Assembly (NCBI GenBank): GCA_012026855.1
Contig: VEOV01000204.1
Coordinates: 1 to 8,921, forward strand
Source: Geobacter sp.
GTDB taxonomy: Bacteria; Desulfobacterota; Desulfuromonadia; Geobacterales; DSM-12255
Direction of reading: 5' to 3'
DNA length: 8,921 bases
In this document: in pieces, positions 5,592-8,921 of the stretch
Position numbering within the stretch: the first letter of the stretch is position 1
Layout: every line of letters begins with the position of its first letter
The notes under the pieces: model-generated
Told to the model about the DNA's origin: nothing
Databases searched by the model: none
The model's input: only the letters and a program-made list of their open reading frames with translations
Program-made: the position numbers and the translations under genes

Positions 5592-8500
5592 CTATTTTTT
5601 ACAGCTGTCGTCAAAGTTCAGTGCTGCCAGCTTCTCGTAGTAGGCGAAGTGTGTCTTGGCCCATTCGGAGGCCTTTTTCATCAAGGCATCAGCTGCTTTC
5701 GGATTGGCCTTCTTGAGCATGCGGTAGCGGTTTTCGTTGTTGGCGTACTCCATGAAGTCAATCGTTGCGGCCTTGCTGTCCAGCTGCAACGGGTTCTTGC
5801 AGTCAGCAGCCAGGGCCGGATTGTAGCGGTACAGCGGCCAGTAGCCGGATTGTACTGCTTTGCGCTGGGCATCCACACCTTCGGTCATGTTGATGCCGTG
5901 GGCAATGCAGTGTGAGTAGGCGATGATCAGCGAAGGACCGTCAAAAGCCTCTGCTTCCAGCATGGCCTTGACGCACTGAGCCGGGTTGGCAAGAGATACT
6001 GTCGCTACAAAAACTGAGCCGTAGGACATGGCAATCATCCCCAGGTCCTTCTTGGAGACTGCCTTGCCGCCGGCAGCAAACTGGGCTACGGCGCCCAGCG
6101 GAGTAGACTTGGAAGCCTGGCCGCCTGTGTTCGAGTAGACCTCTGTATCGAGGACAAACAGGTTGATGTTCTTGCCGGAAGCAATGACATGGTCGAGGCC
6201 GCCAAAACCGATGTCGTAAGCCCAGCCGTCACCACCGATACACCAGACCGATTTCTTAACAAGGTAATCGGCAATCGGTGCGAGCAGTTTGGCAGTGGCA
6301 TGCTTGCTCCCCTTGATAGCAGCTTTCAGCTTCTCGACCCGGCCACGCTGGGCCTCGATGCCTGCCTGGTTCGACTGGTCGGCGGCGAGGATCTCTTTGA
6401 ACAGTTTGGCACTGTCGCTGAATGATTTTTCAGCAGCAAGCAGGGCCACATACTCCTGGGCCGATTTGGTGAACTGGTCTACGGTGAGCCGCATACCGAA
6501 GCCGAACTCGGCATTGTCCTCGAACAGGGAGTTTGACCAGGCCGGACCGCGGCCGTCCTCACGCTGGGCGTAAGGGGTGGTCGGCAGATTGCCGCCGTAG
6601 ATGGAGGAGCAACCTGTGGCATTGGCAACCAGCATTCTGTCGCCGAAGAGCTGGGTGAGGAGCTTGAGATAAGGGGTTTCGCCGCAGCCAGCGCAGGCGC
6701 CGGAGAACTCGAAGAGTGGGCGAACCAGCTGATTGCTTCTGAGGGTATCGAGTTTCACCTGGGTTGCGTCCACGTCCGGAAGCTTGAGGAAGAAGTCGAA
6801 GCAGTCGGCTTCACTTGCCCGCAGTGGTGGCTGGAAGTGCATGTCAAGCGCCTTGTGGCCGGCGTTTGTCTTGTCCTTGCCAGGGCAGTTGTGGGCACAG
6901 GCACCGCAGCCGGTGCAGTCTTCCGGGGCAACCTGGACGGTGTACTTCTTGCCGGCCATTTCAGGAATCTTGCAGTCGGTAGACTTGAAGGTAGCCGGAG
7001 CGCCTTTGAGCAGTTTAGGGTCATAGGCTTTGGTGCGGACAGCGGCATGTGGGCAGACAAAGGAGCAGATGCCGCACTGGATGCAGATCTTCTCGTCCCA
7101 TACCGGAATGTCGATGGCAATGTTGCGCTTTTCGTACTGGCTGGTGGCTGTTGGGAAAGTGCCGTCTGCAGGCATCTTGGATACCGGCAGATTGTCGCCG
7201 AGGCCGGCAACGATCACACCGGTAACTTCCTTGACAAACTTCGGCGCCTTGGCGGAAACAGCTGCAGCCATCTTCAGCTTGCTGGTTGCCTTGGCCGGCA
7301 CCTTGACTTCGTAGAAATTATTGAGACCGGCGTCGACGGCCTTGTAGTTCATCGCCAACACAGCCTCACCGGCTTTGCCGTAAGACTTCTTGATGGCATC
7401 CTTGATGGAGGCAATAGCATCCTTCAGCGGGATAATCTTGGAAATCTTGAAGAAAGCGGTCTGCATGATGACGTTGATACGGGGTCCGAGGCCGATTTCA
7501 TTGCCGAGCTTGACGCCGTCAATGACGTAGAACTTCATTTTCTTGGCGATGATCTGTTGCTGCACTTCCTTGGGAAGGGTATCCCAGACTTCCTCAGGTC
7601 CGAAAGGAGCGTTGAGGAGGAAAGTGGCGCCTTCCTTGGCGCGAGCCAGCATGTCGTATTTCTCCAGGAAGGAGAAGTTGTGACAGGCGACGAAGTCGGC
7701 TTCCTGTACCAGGTACGGGGCGCGGATGTACTTCTTGCCGAAACGCAGGTGTGAGGTGGTCATGGAGCCGGCTTTCTTGGAGTCATAGACGAAATAAGCC
7801 TGGGCGTTATTGCTGGTCTCCTCACCGATAATCTTGATGGAGTTCTTGTTAGCGCCAACGGTACCGTCGGAACCGAGGCCGAAGAACATTGCCTCAAAAA
7901 CCCCTTCCATTGGGTTCTTGTAGGAGTAATCAACCTTCAGGCTGCAGCCGGTGACATCTTCTTCGATGCCGACGACGAACTTGTTCTTCGGTTTGGCAGC
8001 CTTGAGGTTATCGAGCACTGCCTTGGCCATGGCCGGATTGCACTCTTTGGAGCCGAGGCCGTAGCGGCCGCCGACGATTACCGGATAGCCGTTGAACTTG
8101 AATTTGCCGCTGGCCATCCCTTCGCCGATGGCGGTGCGTACATCGAGGTAGATCGGCTCGCCCAGGGCGCCAGGCTCCTTGGCGCGGTCGAGGACAGCGA
8201 TTTTCTTGACGGTCTTCGGCAGGGCCTTGAGGAATCCGTCCAGCGGGAAGGGGCGATAGAGGCGGATTTTGACGACGCCGACCTTCTCACCTTTTTTCAC
8301 CAGGTTCTCGACGGTGTCCTGGACCACGTCGGCACCGGAGCCCATGACAACAACAACGCGCTCTGCGTCTTTGGCGCCGACATAATCAACCAGCTTGTAC
8401 TTGCGGCCGGTCAGTTTGCCGAACTTGTCCATCTCTTCCTGCACGATCTTCTCGCAGATCGGGTAGAACGGGTTGACGGTCTCACGGCCCTGGAAATAGA

Positions 8501-8921
8501 CGTCCGGGTTCTGGGCGGTACCGCGCATTACCGGTTTGTCAGGATTGAGGCCGCGGCCCTTGTGTTCGGCGACCAGCTTGTCATCCATCATGGCGCGCAT
8601 TTCGTCGAAAGAGAGCTCGACGACTTTTTGAATTTCATGGGAGGTACGGAAGCCGTCAAAATAGTGCAGGAAAGGTATGCGGCTGCGCAGGGTTGAAGTC
8701 TGGGAGATCAGGGCAAAGTCCATTACCTCCTGGACGTTGTTGGAACAGAGGAAGGCCCAGCCGGTGGAACGGCAGGACATGACGTCCGAGTGGTCACCGA
8801 AGATGGAGAGTGCCTGGGCAGCGATGGCACGGGCAGAGACGTGGAAAACTGTGGAGGTCAGCTCGCCTGCTATCTTGAACATGTTGGGGATCATCAGGAG
8901 CAGACCCTGGCTGGCAGTGAA
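5592..8921 (-). CDS. nifJ: Pyruvate:ferredoxin (flavodoxin) oxidoreductase, N-terminus beyond the window
   Basis: This single-chain homodimeric PFOR (also called por) catalyses pyruvate + CoA + oxidised ferredoxin to acetyl-CoA + CO2 + reduced ferredoxin, reversibly. The frame is open to the right edge, giving 1109 visible residues beginning FTASQGLLLMIPNM. An internal ATG at 8894 is not the start. By alignment with Desulfovibrio africanus PFOR about 83 residues are missing, including the Thr31 and Glu64 equivalents. Using visible numbering: R31 matches substrate-binding Arg114; YEKR is at 596-599; two 4Fe-4S ferredoxin motifs use C613/616/619/623 and C669/672/675/679; the proximal cluster uses C743, C746, C771 and C1005; the thiamine diphosphate and Mg site is GDGWAYDIG with D898, then T926 and N931. 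It ends ALNFDDSCKK, without the long C-terminal extension of the D. africanus enzyme. All catalytic residues that can be seen are intact. A strong terminator follows. Confidence 0.97.
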   Translation of the reverse strand, partial: FTASQGLLLMIPNMFKIAGELTSTVFHVSARAIAAQALSIFGDHSDVMSCRSTGWAFLCSNNVQEVMDFALISQTSTLRSRIPFLHYFDGFRTSHEIQKVVELSFDEMRAMMDDKLVAEHKGRGLNPDKPVMRGTAQNPDVYFQGRETVNPFYPICEKIVQEEMDKFGKLTGRKYKLVDYVGAKDAERVVVVMGSGADVVQDTVENLVKKGEKVGVVKIRLYRPFPLDGFLKALPKTVKKIAVLDRAKEPGALGEPIYLDVRTAIGEGMASGKFKFNGYPVIVGGRYGLGSKECNPAMAKAVLDNLKAAKPKNKFVVGIEEDVTGCSLKVDYSYKNPMEGVFEAMFFGLGSDGTVGANKNSIKIIGEETSNNAQAYFVYDSKKAGSMTTSHLRFGKKYIRAPYLVQEADFVACHNFSFLEKYDMLARAKEGATFLLNAPFGPEEVWDTLPKEVQQQIIAKKMKFYVIDGVKLGNEIGLGPRINVIMQTAFFKISKIIPLKDAIASIKDAIKKSYGKAGEAVLAMNYKAVDAGLNNFYEVKVPAKATSKLKMAAAVSAKAPKFVKEVTGVIVAGLGDNLPVSKMPADGTFPTATSQYEKRNIAIDIPVWDEKICIQCGICSFVCPHAAVRTKAYDPKLLKGAPATFKSTDCKIPEMAGKKYTVQVAPEDCTGCGACAHNCPGKDKTNAGHKALDMHFQPPLRASEADCFDFFLKLPDVDATQVKLDTLRSNQLVRPLFEFSGACAGCGETPYLKLLTQLFGDRMLVANATGCSSIYGGNLPTTPYAQREDGRGPAWSNSLFEDNAEFGFGMRLTVDQFTKSAQEYVALLAAEKSFSDSAKLFKEILAADQSNQAGIEAQRGRVEKLKAAIKGSKHATAKLLAPIADYLVKKSVWCIGGDGWAYDIGFGGLDHVIASGKNINLFVLDTEVYSNTGGQASKSTPLGAVAQFAAGGKAVSKKDLGMIAMSYGSVFVATVSLANPAQCVKAMLEAEAFDGPSLIIAYSHCIAHGINMTEGVDAQRKAVQSGYWPLYRYNPALAADCKNPLQLDSKAATIDFMEYANNENRYRMLKKANPKAADALMKKASEWAKTHFAYYEKLAALNFDDSCKK

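Noticed and set aside
6837..7754. 305-residue open frame on the plus strand inside the PFOR gene
   Set aside because: It is the mirror of a strongly conserved coding strand, including both 4Fe-4S motifs; no ribosome site or recognisable domain.

Overview
The window looks like an ordinary chromosomal housekeeping segment from a Desulfuromonadales/Geobacterales-type bacterium (Geobacter, Trichlorobacter or Pelobacter propionicus-like). This is inferred from the combination of a grpE-dnaK-dnaJ chaperone cluster, a Myxococcus-type mglB-mglA pair and a large single-chain pyruvate:ferredoxin oxidoreductase, with moderately GC-rich coding DNA. The genus cannot be fixed from the sequence alone. I see no mobile element, CRISPR array, tRNA or rRNA.

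Left half, plus strand (1-4291): the 3' part of grpE (its start lies off the left edge), then dnaK, dnaJ and a small exported phospholipase D-superfamily protein. The Hsp70 machine is complete: DnaK binds and refolds proteins using ATP, DnaJ delivers substrates and stimulates hydrolysis, and GrpE exchanges the nucleotide. The junctions carry RNA-level structure. There is a terminator-like hairpin with a T6 tract at the end of grpE, a small hairpin just before the dnaK ribosome site, and a perfect 12-bp palindrome resembling a REP element between dnaK and dnaJ. The PLD gene begins 10 nt after the dnaJ stop, so it is probably co-transcribed with the chaperones.

Middle (4292-5591): the strand switches at a convergent hairpin. 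On the minus strand, mglB and mglA form a compact two-gene operon with an 18-nt gap. They encode a small Ras-like polarity GTPase and its Roadblock-domain activator. A good sigma70-like promoter precedes mglB, and immediately beyond it lies a strong bidirectional terminator for the next gene.

Right part, minus strand (5592-8921): almost all of a single-chain pyruvate:ferredoxin oxidoreductase. About 80 to 85 N-terminal residues are expected beyond the right edge. It interconverts pyruvate and acetyl-CoA plus CO2 with ferredoxin. In acetate-oxidising members of this group it is thought to make pyruvate from acetyl-CoA.

I did not find a new multi-gene system. The points most worth a second look are the REP-like palindrome inside the chaperone operon, the exported single-HKD PLD protein appended to that operon, a CxxxC motif in the DnaK tail, the probable TTG start of dnaJ, and mglBA in what is probably a non-gliding organism.
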